Positions 26,067 to 35,213 of a DNA stretch of 64,000 bases are shown here, piece by piece. The DNA comes from Benzoatithermus flavus (GTDB taxonomy: Bacteria > Pseudomonadota > Alphaproteobacteria > Geminicoccales > Geminicoccaceae). A program made the translations under genes and the position numbers. The notes beneath the pieces are model-generated. The model did not search any database, had not been told where the DNA came from, and saw only the letters and a list, made by a program, of their open reading frames with translations. Position 1 is the stretch's first letter, and every line of letters starts with the position of its first letter. The stretch lies in the NCBI RefSeq assembly GCF_037908215.1, contig NZ_JBBLZC010000003.1, positions 186,001 through 250,000 of the forward strand, in the 5' to 3' direction.

Positions 26067-29000
26067 ATGGTCGGGCAAAGCTTCGACATCGGCGCTTGGC
26101 TGAGGATCCTCGGCCTCGGCCAATACGAGGCCGCGTTCCGCGACAACGATGTCGATCCGCCGCTGCTGCCGAGCCTCACGAGCGACGATCTCAAGGATAT
26201 GGGCATCGCCTCGGTCGGGCATCGCCGTCGCCTCCTCGAGGCGATCGCGGCGCTGCACGCCGCGGACATGCCAACGACGGACGGCACGCTGGCGGCCGGG
26301 ACCGCAGCACCGTCGGGCGCAGCGGCTCTTCCGCGTGCCGAGCGCCGTCAGCTCACGGTGATGTTCGTCGATCTCGTCGGTTCGACGGCACTCAGCCAGC
26401 GGCTCGATCCCGAGGAGATGGGCGAGCTCATCCGTGCCTACCAGAACACCGTCGCCGGCGAGGTCGTCCGCTTCGAGGGCCACCTCGCCAAGTACATGGG
26501 CGATGGGGTGCTGGCTTATTTCGGCTGGCCCACGGCGCACGAGGACGAGCCCGAGCGCGCGGTTCGGGCCGGGCTCGCAGTTGCGAAGATGGTGGCGGGT
26601 CTCGCGACGCCTGCGGGGGCGCCGCTCGAGGTCCGGGTCGGCATCGCCACCGGCCTCGTGGTCGTGGGCGATCGGATCGGCAGTGGCAGTGCCCAGGAGG
26701 AGGCGGTCGTCGGCGAGACCCCGAACCTCGCATCCCGGCTGCAGGAGCTGGCCGAGCCAGGAAGCATCGTCGTCGCCGAGGGCACGCGCCGCCTTTTGGG
26801 CGATCTCTTCGCGCTGCGTGAACTCGGAGCGGTGCGCCTCAAGGGCTTCGCCGAGCCAGTGCGGGCTTGGCAGATCGCCGGCGAGGGAACGGCCGAGGAC
26901 CGTTTCGAAGCCCTGCACGCCGCCGGGCTGGCACCGCTGGTCGGCCGCGAGCACGAGCTGGCGCTCCTGCTCGACCGCTGGGAGCGGGCGAGAGATCGTG
27001 AAGGCCAGGTGGTCCTGCTCGCGGGCGAGGCAGGCATCGGCAAATCCCGTCTCGTCCGAGCCCTACGCGAGCGTTTGACCGGGGAGCCGCACACGCCGAT
27101 CAGCCACTTCTGTTCGCCCTATTACCAGAACACCGCGCTTCATCCCATGGCCGACCTGCTCGAACGGGCGGCGGGGCTGCGGCGCGAGGATCCGCTCGAG
27201 CGCCAGTTCGACAAGCTCGAGGCCCTGCTCGGGCTCGCAACGAAGGACGTCCGCGAGGTCGCGCCGGTTCTCGCCGACCTGCTCGCGATCCCGGTCCCGG
27301 AGGGCCGTTACCCGCCGCTCGCACTGAGCCCGCAGCAGAAGAAGGAGCGGACCTTCCGGGCCCTGCTCGACCAGCTTGCCGGCCTCGCGGCGCACAGGCC
27401 GGTGCTGGCGCTCTACGAGGACGTACACTGGGCCGACCCGACCACGCTCGAGATCCTGAGCCGAATGGTGGAGCAGGTGCAGCGCCTGCCGGTGCTGGCG
27501 GTGATCACCTTCCGGCCCGAGTTCACTGCACCCTGGACGGGGTACGGTCACGTCACCGCACTTTCGCTGAGCCGGCTGGGTCGACGGCAGGGCGGGGCGA
27601 TGATTCAGCGAGCGAGTGGCGGCAAGGCGCTTCCGGCCGAGGTGGTAGAGCAGATTCTGGCCCGCACCGACGGCGTGCCGCTGTTCGTCGAGGAGCTGAC
27701 CAAGGCGGTGCTCGAGTCCGGTCTGCTCGTGGACAAAGACGGCCGCTACGAGCTGGCCGGCCCATTGCCGCCGCTGGCAATCCCTTCCACCCTGCAGGAC
27801 TCGCTCATGGCCCGACTCGACCGGCTGGCACCGGTCAAGGAGGTGGCGCAGGTCGCGGCCGTGATCGGGCGGGAGTTCTCCTTCGAGCTGCTGGCTGCCG
27901 TGGCGGCCATGAGGGAATCGGAGCTGCGTCAGGCCCTGGACCGGCTGGTCGCGGCCGATCTCGTGTACCCTCGCGGTACCCTTGCCGATGCTCGCTACGT
28001 CTTCAAGCACGCCTTGGTTCAGGATGCCGCCTATGCCAGCCTTCTGCGCAGCCGGCGGCAGCTTCTCCATGCGCGGATCGCGACGGCCCTGGAGGAGCGC
28101 TTTCCGGATACGGCCCAGGCCGAGCCGGAACTCCTGGCGCATCACTGCTCCTCGGCCGGCCTCGCCCGGAAGGCGACGGAGGCCTGGGCCAGGGCCGGCC
28201 GGATGGCGCTGGCCCGCTCGGCGACGGCCGAAGCGATCGCGCATTTTCGCGCGGCGCTCCAGGAACTTGCCGGCACGCCTGAGGGGACGGCGCGCGATCG
28301 CGAGGAGCTCGCCATCCAACGTGCCCTGGGCAGCGCCATGATGGCGGCACATGGCTTTGCGGCTCCCGAGACCGGCCGTGTCTACGAGCGAGCCTTGGCG
28401 CTGAGCGAGCAGATGGGCGAGGTAGAGGAGCTGTTCCCGGCGCTTTACGGTTTGTGCCTGTTCCATCTCTACCGTGCCGAGCCGGAGGCCGCACGCGAGG
28501 CAGCCGTACGCCTTCTACAGCTCGCTGCGCAGGACGGCGATCGGGGCCGCCTGTTCTTCGCTCACCGCGCCGCCGGGGTGAGCGCCTACCCGGCCGGCGA
28601 CTTCATGGCGGCACGGCAGCATCTTGAGCAGGCGCTCCTGCTCTATGATCCGGTCGAGCACCGTGCTCCGACGTTCGTCTATGCTTTCGACCCGCAGGTC
28701 GTCTGCCTGGACTATCTGGCGCGCAGCTTGTTCCCCATGGGCCGGGTCGCCGAGGCGCTGCGCTGCGGCGAGCAGGCGCTCACGGAGGCGCGTCGTCTCG
28801 GCCATCGCAACTCGCTCTGCCTGCCCCTGTTCTTCGGCGCCACGCTGCACCAGCTTCTGGGCGACCGGGAGCGCGTGCTGGCACGTATCGACGAGCTTGG
28901 TGTGATCGCCGTGGAAGAACGGTTCCCGATCTGGGCCGCGGGCGCACAGGTGCTGCGCGGCTGGGTTGCAGCCGACCGGCGGACGATCGAGGAGGGGATA

Positions 29001-29450
29001 GGGGCCTGGCAGGCGACCGGCGCCGGCTTCATGGTCCCCTACTTCCAGGCCCTTCTGGCGGAGGTGCAGGAGGGTGAGGGACAGGTCGAGGAAAGCGCGG
29101 CACGGCTGCGCGAGGCGGTGGGGCGTGCCGAGGCGACCGGCGAGCGGTGGTACTTGGCCGAGCTGTACCGTTGCCTGGGAGAGAGGCTTGCGAGCCTCGG
29201 CGAGCAGAAGCAGGCCGGCTCCTGGCTCGAGCGCGCGTTCGAGCTTTCGGGGCAGCAGAGCGCCTGGCTCTGGCAGTTACGTGCCGCGATCGGCATGGCG
29301 CGCCACCGGCTCGGTGCGGAGGATCCGGCTGTGACGCTGGCATCGGTCCATGCCCGCTTCGCCGCTGATGACGACGTGCCGGAGCTTGCCGAGGCCGATC
29401 GGCTGCTTGGGGGCGGCCGGGCGGTGGCAGGCCCGGTCCCCGCCGGATAA
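26067..29450 (+). CDS. SAM domain - class III nucleotide cyclase - AAA ATPase - TPR protein
   Basis: A 1127-residue cytoplasmic signalling protein. Residues about 5-64 form a sterile alpha motif (IGAWLRILGLGQYEAAF, LTSDDLKDMGI). Residues about 95-255 form a class III adenylate/guanylate cyclase with metal-binding Asp102 (FVDLVGST) and Asp146 (MGDGVLAYFG). A large ATPase follows, with P-loop GEAGIGKS near residue 320 and a DVHWADPTT Walker B-like segment. The C-terminal half is helical TPR-like repeats. The layout resembles proteins combining a cyclase with an NTPase/TPR sensor. The ATG at 26067 is the only good start; no partner gene is adjacent. Whether it makes cAMP or cGMP cannot be told. 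Confidence 0.88.
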   Translation: MVGQSFDIGAWLRILGLGQYEAAFRDNDVDPPLLPSLTSDDLKDMGIASVGHRRRLLEAIAALHAADMPTTDGTLAAGTAAPSGAAALPRAERRQLTVMFVDLVGSTALSQRLDPEEMGELIRAYQNTVAGEVVRFEGHLAKYMGDGVLAYFGWPTAHEDEPERAVRAGLAVAKMVAGLATPAGAPLEVRVGIATGLVVVGDRIGSGSAQEEAVVGETPNLASRLQELAEPGSIVVAEGTRRLLGDLFALRELGAVRLKGFAEPVRAWQIAGEGTAEDRFEALHAAGLAPLVGREHELALLLDRWERARDREGQVVLLAGEAGIGKSRLVRALRERLTGEPHTPISHFCSPYYQNTALHPMADLLERAAGLRREDPLERQFDKLEALLGLATKDVREVAPVLADLLAIPVPEGRYPPLALSPQQKKERTFRALLDQLAGLAAHRPVLALYEDVHWADPTTLEILSRMVEQVQRLPVLAVITFRPEFTAPWTGYGHVTALSLSRLGRRQGGAMIQRASGGKALPAEVVEQILARTDGVPLFVEELTKAVLESGLLVDKDGRYELAGPLPPLAIPSTLQDSLMARLDRLAPVKEVAQVAAVIGREFSFELLAAVAAMRESELRQALDRLVAADLVYPRGTLADARYVFKHALVQDAAYASLLRSRRQLLHARIATALEERFPDTAQAEPELLAHHCSSAGLARKATEAWARAGRMALARSATAEAIAHFRAALQELAGTPEGTARDREELAIQRALGSAMMAAHGFAAPETGRVYERALALSEQMGEVEELFPALYGLCLFHLYRAEPEAAREAAVRLLQLAAQDGDRGRLFFAHRAAGVSAYPAGDFMAARQHLEQALLLYDPVEHRAPTFVYAFDPQVVCLDYLARSLFPMGRVAEALRCGEQALTEARRLGHRNSLCLPLFFGATLHQLLGDRERVLARIDELGVIAVEERFPIWAAGAQVLRGWVAADRRTIEEGIGAWQATGAGFMVPYFQALLAEVQEGEGQVEESAARLREAVGRAEATGERWYLAELYRCLGERLASLGEQKQAGSWLERAFELSGQQSAWLWQLRAAIGMARHRLGAEDPAVTLASVHARFAADDDVPELAEADRLLGGGRAVAGPVPAG

Positions 29451-29473
29451 GGCCGAGAGGCGGTCCCGCAGTC

Positions 29474-30652
29474 TCAGATCACGTTGCGCTCGATCAAGGG
29501 CTCGCCTCGCAGGATGCGCTCGAGGCCCAAGGGCGAGAGGTCGAGCGTGCGGTAGCGGCCGTGCACGACGAGCTCGGCGATCCCGCGGCCCACCGCTGGT
29601 GATTGCTGGATGCCGTGGCCGGAGAAGCCGTTCGCGAAATAGAGATTTCTGATCTCGGGATGCGGCCCGACGATGCCGTTGTGGTCGAAGACGTTCATCT
29701 CGTAGTAGCCGGCCCAGGCGTTCACCACCTTGAGCCGCTCGAAGGCCGGCACGCGGGCGGCGAGCGCCGGCCAGATCACCTCCTCGAACAGGCCGTGGTC
29801 GGGCTCGAGCGGCAGATCGTCCAGATCCTCGCCGGGTCGGGGCGGCGCACCCGTGATGAAGTGCTGCCCTTCCGGCCGCAGCCAGAAGCCCGAAGGATCG
29901 ATCAGGAGCGGGCAGCCCGGCAGCCGCTCCGGGCAGGACAGGACGAACACCGAGCGCGCCCGTGCCCGCACCGGCAGATCGACCTCCGCCATGGCGGCGA
30001 TGCGCGCGGCCCAGGGACCCGCGGCGTTGACGACCGCATCGCAGGCGAGCGTGCCGCCATCGGCGAGGCGGACGGCCTCGATCCGCTCGCGGCCGCGCAC
30101 GAGGCCCACGGCCTCGGCCTTGAGGTAGCGCGCCCCTTGCGCGATCGCCTTGGCGCGAAAGGCGCGCAGGAGGCCGTAGCCGTCGAACCAGCCTTCGCCC
30201 GAGAGCCCGAGCGAGCCGCCGGCGAGCCCCTCGACGTCGAGCCAGGGAAAGCGCTCGCGCAGCTCCGCGGGCGTTAGGAGGACGACATCCGCACCGTGCG
30301 CACGCTGGACGGCATGGTTGGCACGCAGCGTCTCCATCCCAGCCGGAGTCGCGAGATAGAGATAGCCGGGCTCGACAAGGCCGATCTCCGGCGGCGGCTC
30401 GCCCTCGACCCGGAGCCTTTCGCCCAGCGTGCGCAAAAAGCCGATGCCGAACCTGCCGATCTCGATGTTGACCGGACTCGAGAATTGCTGGCGGATCGAG
30501 CTCGCCGAGAGGGCCGAGCTCGCCATGGCATAGCCGGGGTCGCGCTCGACCACGACGACCTCGCCCACGAAGGCCGGGTCGGCGGTGAGCCAGTAGGCGA
30601 CGGCGCTGCCGATGGCGCCACCGCCGATGATCACGACACGCTGTCGGGTCAC
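29474..30652 (-). CDS. FAD-dependent oxidoreductase (DAO / FOXRED1-like)
   Basis: A 392-residue flavoprotein with the dinucleotide-binding motif VVIIGGGAIGSAVA at the extreme N-terminus and the DAO-family C-terminal flavin segment NLYFANGFSGHGIQQSPAVG. The second half includes AGYYEMNVFDHNGIVGPHP, typical of sarcosine/dimethylglycine-oxidase-like and FOXRED1-like proteins that oxidise N-methyl or amino-acid substrates. The GTG at 30652 is taken as start because the Rossmann motif follows at once and GAGGA lies upstream; the open frame continues to 30718. It converges on the cyclase gene with a 23-bp gap. Substrate unknown. Confidence 0.85.
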   Translation of the reverse strand: MTRQRVVIIGGGAIGSAVAYWLTADPAFVGEVVVVERDPGYAMASSALSASSIRQQFSSPVNIEIGRFGIGFLRTLGERLRVEGEPPPEIGLVEPGYLYLATPAGMETLRANHAVQRAHGADVVLLTPAELRERFPWLDVEGLAGGSLGLSGEGWFDGYGLLRAFRAKAIAQGARYLKAEAVGLVRGRERIEAVRLADGGTLACDAVVNAAGPWAARIAAMAEVDLPVRARARSVFVLSCPERLPGCPLLIDPSGFWLRPEGQHFITGAPPRPGEDLDDLPLEPDHGLFEEVIWPALAARVPAFERLKVVNAWAGYYEMNVFDHNGIVGPHPEIRNLYFANGFSGHGIQQSPAVGRGIAELVVHGRYRTLDLSPLGLERILRGEPLIERNVI

Positions 30653-30807
30653 ATGTCCTCTCCGCCGCCGGCCATCTCCGTTTTCGGGATGACTACTGCG
30701 ACGCGGCACAGGAGTCACCGTCGTCGGCTGCAGAGGTCGGTCGCGTCGATGGTTCTTCGGCCGCTGCTGCGGTATGGTTTCACGACGGGAGGAGAAGGGG
30801 GACCGCC

Positions 30808-31206
30808 ATGCCGACCAAGGGGGCCGACCATCTTGTCGACATGCTCAAGACGGCGGCCGATCATCTGCGCAGCCTCGAGCTCGACCCGAGCCTAGATCTC
30901 GACCCTGCCACCCGGAACCTGATCCGGAAGACCGCCCAGGAGCTCCTGTCGCTCGGCAGCGACGTCGATGCCGTGGTCGCCGGGCGGATGGACCTGCCGC
31001 GCGCCAGCGACGATCGGGCCGCCGCGGTCGCCGGGGATCTGGATCGGGCGTTGCGCCACGTCACGGACGCCGCTGCGCGTGGGGGCGAGCTCGGCAAGGC
31101 CGTGGGCGACATGGCGCAGGTCGCGGACGACTTCCGCGACCAACTGAGGCGGGCGGGTGGTGCCGGCGGTCCGGGTGGTGGTGGCGGTAGCCAGGGATGG
31201 CCGTGA
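30808..31206 (+). CDS. Hypothetical protein, helical with Gly-rich tail
   Basis: A 132-residue acidic, probably helical protein (HLVDMLKTAADHLRSLEL, RNLIRKTAQELLSLG) ending in a Gly-rich tail (GGAGGPGGGGGSQGWP). I do not recognise a family. AAGGGGG lies about six bases before the ATG at 30808, which supports expression. The next membrane-protein gene begins ten bases downstream, suggesting a two-gene unit. No signal peptide is visible. Confidence 0.6.
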   Translation: MPTKGADHLVDMLKTAADHLRSLELDPSLDLDPATRNLIRKTAQELLSLGSDVDAVVAGRMDLPRASDDRAAAVAGDLDRALRHVTDAAARGGELGKAVGDMAQVADDFRDQLRRAGGAGGPGGGGGSQGWP

Positions 31207-31216
31207 GCGCCGTGCC

Positions 31217-32008
31217 ATGGACCTCTCCGTCACCGGCCTGAGCCTCGGCGCCTTCCTGGTGCTGCCCGGCTACTGGGCGAGCACGCTCCAGATCTGGTGT
31301 GCCGGCGCGACGCAGGCCGAAGGTGCCGGCGAGTGGCTGGCGATGAGCCTCCTGCGCAGCATCGCGCTGAACGCCATCGCCCTGCCGCTGGCGCTGCTGC
31401 TCCCCGGCCTGAGCGTGTCGGTTCCCCTCGACGCGAGCATCGAGAAGGTCGGGCAGGCGATCGTTGCCCTGCCGGTGATCACGTTCCTGCGCTATGCCGG
31501 GGTGCTCTACGCGCTGGCGACCCTGCAGGGCCTCGCCTTCGGCCTCCTGCAGCGCTGGACCAAAGGGCTCGCCTGGGCGTTCGGCTGGACCTCCATGACA
31601 CCGTACGAGGACGTCTGGAACGACGTCCTCTCGGAGCGCTTCCGCAGCGCCGAGAATCTCGCCCGCAAGGGCACGGCGTCGCTCTTGTGCCCGTGGCTGC
31701 GCCTGACGCTGCCGGACGGGCGCGTCATTCTCGGGCGGATGCAGCGCAGCAGCGTGCGGATCGAGCAGGACAAGCCGATCGAGGTGTATCTGGAGCCGGT
31801 CTACCGGCTCGACGCGGGCAGCCGCACGATCCGGAGCCTCGCACACGATCTCGTCGGAGCCACGGACGAGGCGCTCTACCTCCGGCTCGAGCCCGGAACC
31901 GCCGTCGAGATCATTCCCGCCGTCGCCGGATGGCGGCCGAGCTTCGCCGCTGCTCCGCCGCCCGTGGCACCGGTCCCGTTCGCGCCGCGCAGGACGGCTC
32001 GGCCCTGA
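31217..32008 (+). CDS. Membrane protein, possibly DUF6338 family
   Basis: A 263-residue protein with three or four hydrophobic segments in the first half (LSLGAFLVLPGYWAS, LNAIALPLALLLPGLSV, LYALATLQGLAFGLL). A soluble C-terminal half (LRLTLPDGRVILGRMQRSS, IEVYLEPVYRLDAG) looks like a small beta-rich domain. The 'LPGY' start and layout suggest DUF6338, but this is from memory and uncertain. The ATG at 31217 follows the preceding small gene by ten bases. It converges on the RND pump gene with nine bases between stops. Confidence 0.6.
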   Translation: MDLSVTGLSLGAFLVLPGYWASTLQIWCAGATQAEGAGEWLAMSLLRSIALNAIALPLALLLPGLSVSVPLDASIEKVGQAIVALPVITFLRYAGVLYALATLQGLAFGLLQRWTKGLAWAFGWTSMTPYEDVWNDVLSERFRSAENLARKGTASLLCPWLRLTLPDGRVILGRMQRSSVRIEQDKPIEVYLEPVYRLDAGSRTIRSLAHDLVGATDEALYLRLEPGTAVEIIPAVAGWRPSFAAAPPPVAPVPFAPRRTARP

Positions 32009-32017
32009 GGCGGCGGC

Positions 32018-35000
32018 TCAGCCCGGCTGAGATGCCGGTGCGTCACGCCGCCGGCCCAGACGTGCGAGCCGGCGGGTGACGACGTAGAACACCGGCGTGA
32101 ACAGGAGACCGAACAGCGTCACGCCGAGCATGCCCGAGAACACGGCCGTGCCGAGCGAGCGCCGCATCTCCGCACCCGCCCCGGTCGCGATCACGAGCGG
32201 CACCACGCCCAGGACGAAGGCCATGGAGGTCATGAGGATCGGCCGCAGCCGTACCCGTGCCGCATCGACGGCGGCCACGTGCGCCGCCTCGCCCTCCGTC
32301 TCGCGCTGCTTCGCGAACTCGACGATCAGGATCGCGTTCTTGGCGGCGAGGCCGACCAGCACGATCAGCCCGATCTGGACCAGGATGTCGTTCTCGAGGC
32401 CGCGGAAGAGCACGCCGGCCATGGCGGCGAGCAGGCACATCGGCACGATCAGGATGACGGCGAGCGGCAGGAGCCAGCTCTCGTACTGGGCCGCGAGGAA
32501 CAGGAACACGAACACGACCGAGGCCATGAACACCCAGATCGCGGTGTTGCCGGCGAGCTTCTCCTGGTAGGCGAGCTCGGTCCACTCGAAGCCGAAGCCG
32601 TCCGGCAGCACCTCGGCCGCGAGTCGCTCCATGGTGGCGATCGCTTGGCCCGAGGAGAAGCCGGGAGCGGCAGCACCCTGCACCTCGGCCGCCGGATAGA
32701 GGTTGTAGTGCGGCACGCGGTAGGCGCCGGTGAGATCCCGGAAGGTCGCGACCGAGCCCAGAGGCACCATGTCGCCGCGCTCGTTCCGGGTCTTGAGGTT
32801 GGCGACGTCGCGCAGCTCGCGCCGGTAGGGTCCGTCGGCCTGGATCTGAACGCGGAAGGTGCGCCCGAGATAGTTGAAGTCGTTGGCGTAGGTCGAGCCC
32901 AGATAGACGCCCAGCGCATCGAACACGTTCTGCACCGGTACGCCCAGCATTTCGGCCTTCACCCGGTCGATGTCGGCATAGATCTTGGGCGTGCGCGTGT
33001 TGAAGAGCGTGAACACCGAGACGAGGCCCGGCTCCTGGTTCGCACGCGCGACGAGCGCGTCGGTCGCGGCCTCGAGCGCTTCGGGGCCACGGCCGCGGCG
33101 GTCCTCCACGTAGAGCTTGAAGCCGCCGCCGGTGCCGATGCCGCGCACGGGCGGCGGGCTGATGACGAGCGCCGAGGCCTCTTGGATGCCGCCCAGCGAC
33201 CTGCGCAGATCGGCGGCGATGTCCTCGGTCCGAATGCCCTTCTTCACCCGCTCCTCGAACGGCTCGAGCGTCACGAAGACGGCACCGGCGCTGGGGGCGT
33301 TGGTGAAGGTCGCCCCGTCGAAGCCGGCGAAGCCCGCCGTGTGGGCGACACCCTCGACCGCGAGGGCCCGCCTGGTCGCCTCGCGCACGACGCGGTCGGT
33401 GCGCTCGAGCGAGGCGCCCGGCGGGAGCTGGATCGCCGTGATCAGGTAGCCCTGGTCCTGCTGGGGAATGAAGCCCGTGGGCGCCTTCTGGAAGCTCGAG
33501 GCTGCGAGCCCGATGAGGCCGGCATAGACGACGAGCACGAGCAGGCTCAGCCGGACGAGCCGGCGGGTGAGCCCGCCATAGCCCAGCGAGAGCCTGTCGA
33601 ACAGCCAGTCGAAGCCGCGAAAGAAGACCCGGATCGGTGCGGTCAGCCGCGAATGCCGCGCGTGCTCGCCGTGCGGCCGCAGCAGCAGCGCGCATAGCGC
33701 CGGCGAGAGGGTCAGGGAGACGAGGCAGGAAATCAGGGTCGAGGCGGCGATGGTGACCGCGAACTGACGGTAGAACTGTCCCTGGATGCCCGTGACCGCC
33801 GCCGCCGGGATGAACACGGCCGAGAGCACCAGCGCTATCGCGATCAGAGCGCCGCCGACCTCGTCCATGGTCCGATGCGCGGCCTCCTCGGGCGAGAGGC
33901 CCGCGCGCAGGTTGCGCTCGACGTTCTCGACCACGACGACGGCGTCGTCCACGACGATGCCGATCGCGAGCACGAGGCCGAACAGCGAGAGGTTGTTGAG
34001 GCTGAAGCCCAAGGCCGCCATCACGGCGAAGGTGCCGACGAGCGAGATCGGGATCGCCACGATCGGAATCACCGCCGCCCGCCAGATCTGCAGGAACAGG
34101 ACGACCACGACCACGACGAGGGCCACGGCCTCGAAGATCGTCTTAATCACCTCGTCGACCGATTGCTGGATGAACTCGGTCGGGTTGTAGATGATCGCAT
34201 AGTCGAGGCCCTCGGGGAAGCTCCGCTTGAGCTCCGCCATGGCGCGCTCGACCGCCGCGGCGGTCTGCAGCGCATTCGAGCCCGGGAGCTGGAACACGCC
34301 CAGGGCCGTCGCCTGGCGCTCGTCGAGATAGGCGTTGCGCAGATAATCCTGCGCCCCGAGCTCCACCCGGCCCACGTCGCGGATCCGGGTCACCCGGCCG
34401 TCCGCATCGGTCTTGACGATGATATCCCCGAACTGGCGTGCATCGGCCAGCCGGCCCAGCGTCTCGATGCTGAGCTGCCAAGCACCCGGGTTCGGCACCG
34501 GGAGCTGGTTCAAGGTGCCCGAGGCGACCTGGACGTTCTGCGCCTGGACGGCGCGCACGACGTCGCCGGCGGTGAGGCCCAAGGCCGCCATGCGGTCCGG
34601 GTTCAGCCAGATCCGCATGGAATAGTCGCGCGCTCCGAACACCTGGATGTCGCCGACCCCCTTGATCCGCGCCAGCACGTCCTTGATCTGCAGCGTGGCG
34701 TAGTTCGAGATGTAGAGCTGGTCGAGCGACCCGTCCGGCGAGTTGAGATGGATCACCATCATCAGGTCGGGCGAGTTCTTCCTGGTCGTGACCCCGCGCC
34801 GACGCACCTCCTCGGGCAGCCTGGGCAGGGCGGTCGCCACCCGGTTCTGGACCAGCACCTGCGCCTCGTCGAGGTCGGTGCCGAGCGCGAAGGTCACGGT
34901 GATCTGGGCGTTGCCGTCGCCGGTCGACTGCGAGGTCGTGTAGAGCATGTTCTCCACACCGTTGATCTCCTGCTCGAGCGGTGTGGTGACGGTCTCGGCC

Positions 35001-35176
35001 ACGACCTCGGCCGAGGCGCCCGGGTAGCTCGCCGAGACCACCACGGTCGGCGGCGCCACCTCGGGGTACTGGGAGACCGGCAGTGCGTAGTAGGCGATGC
35101 CGCCCACGAGGGTGATCACGATCGCGATCACGGCGGCGAAGATCGGCCGGTCGACGAAGAAGTGCGAAAAGCGCAT
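32018..35176 (-). CDS. RND-family multidrug efflux permease (AcrB/MexB type)
   Basis: A 1052-residue inner-membrane proton-driven pump. The N-terminus MRFSHFFVDRPIFAAVIAIV is typical of the HAE-1 group. Transmembrane helix 4 holds the proton-relay pair in GIVVDDAVVVVENVER, and helix 10 has GLAAKNAILIVEFAK with the relay Lys. Two large periplasmic loops are present, and the size matches AcrB. It forms a tripartite pump with the adaptor encoded upstream (37 bases away) and an outer-membrane channel that is not encoded here. No adjacent regulator gene is visible. Confidence 0.95.
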   Translation of the reverse strand: MRFSHFFVDRPIFAAVIAIVITLVGGIAYYALPVSQYPEVAPPTVVVSASYPGASAEVVAETVTTPLEQEINGVENMLYTTSQSTGDGNAQITVTFALGTDLDEAQVLVQNRVATALPRLPEEVRRRGVTTRKNSPDLMMVIHLNSPDGSLDQLYISNYATLQIKDVLARIKGVGDIQVFGARDYSMRIWLNPDRMAALGLTAGDVVRAVQAQNVQVASGTLNQLPVPNPGAWQLSIETLGRLADARQFGDIIVKTDADGRVTRIRDVGRVELGAQDYLRNAYLDERQATALGVFQLPGSNALQTAAAVERAMAELKRSFPEGLDYAIIYNPTEFIQQSVDEVIKTIFEAVALVVVVVVLFLQIWRAAVIPIVAIPISLVGTFAVMAALGFSLNNLSLFGLVLAIGIVVDDAVVVVENVERNLRAGLSPEEAAHRTMDEVGGALIAIALVLSAVFIPAAAVTGIQGQFYRQFAVTIAASTLISCLVSLTLSPALCALLLRPHGEHARHSRLTAPIRVFFRGFDWLFDRLSLGYGGLTRRLVRLSLLVLVVYAGLIGLAASSFQKAPTGFIPQQDQGYLITAIQLPPGASLERTDRVVREATRRALAVEGVAHTAGFAGFDGATFTNAPSAGAVFVTLEPFEERVKKGIRTEDIAADLRRSLGGIQEASALVISPPPVRGIGTGGGFKLYVEDRRGRGPEALEAATDALVARANQEPGLVSVFTLFNTRTPKIYADIDRVKAEMLGVPVQNVFDALGVYLGSTYANDFNYLGRTFRVQIQADGPYRRELRDVANLKTRNERGDMVPLGSVATFRDLTGAYRVPHYNLYPAAEVQGAAAPGFSSGQAIATMERLAAEVLPDGFGFEWTELAYQEKLAGNTAIWVFMASVVFVFLFLAAQYESWLLPLAVILIVPMCLLAAMAGVLFRGLENDILVQIGLIVLVGLAAKNAILIVEFAKQRETEGEAAHVAAVDAARVRLRPILMTSMAFVLGVVPLVIATGAGAEMRRSLGTAVFSGMLGVTLFGLLFTPVFYVVTRRLARLGRRRDAPASQPG

Positions 35177-35213
35177 CGGCTCTTGCCTCCAGGGCGGCTG
35201 GGATGCACGCCGC

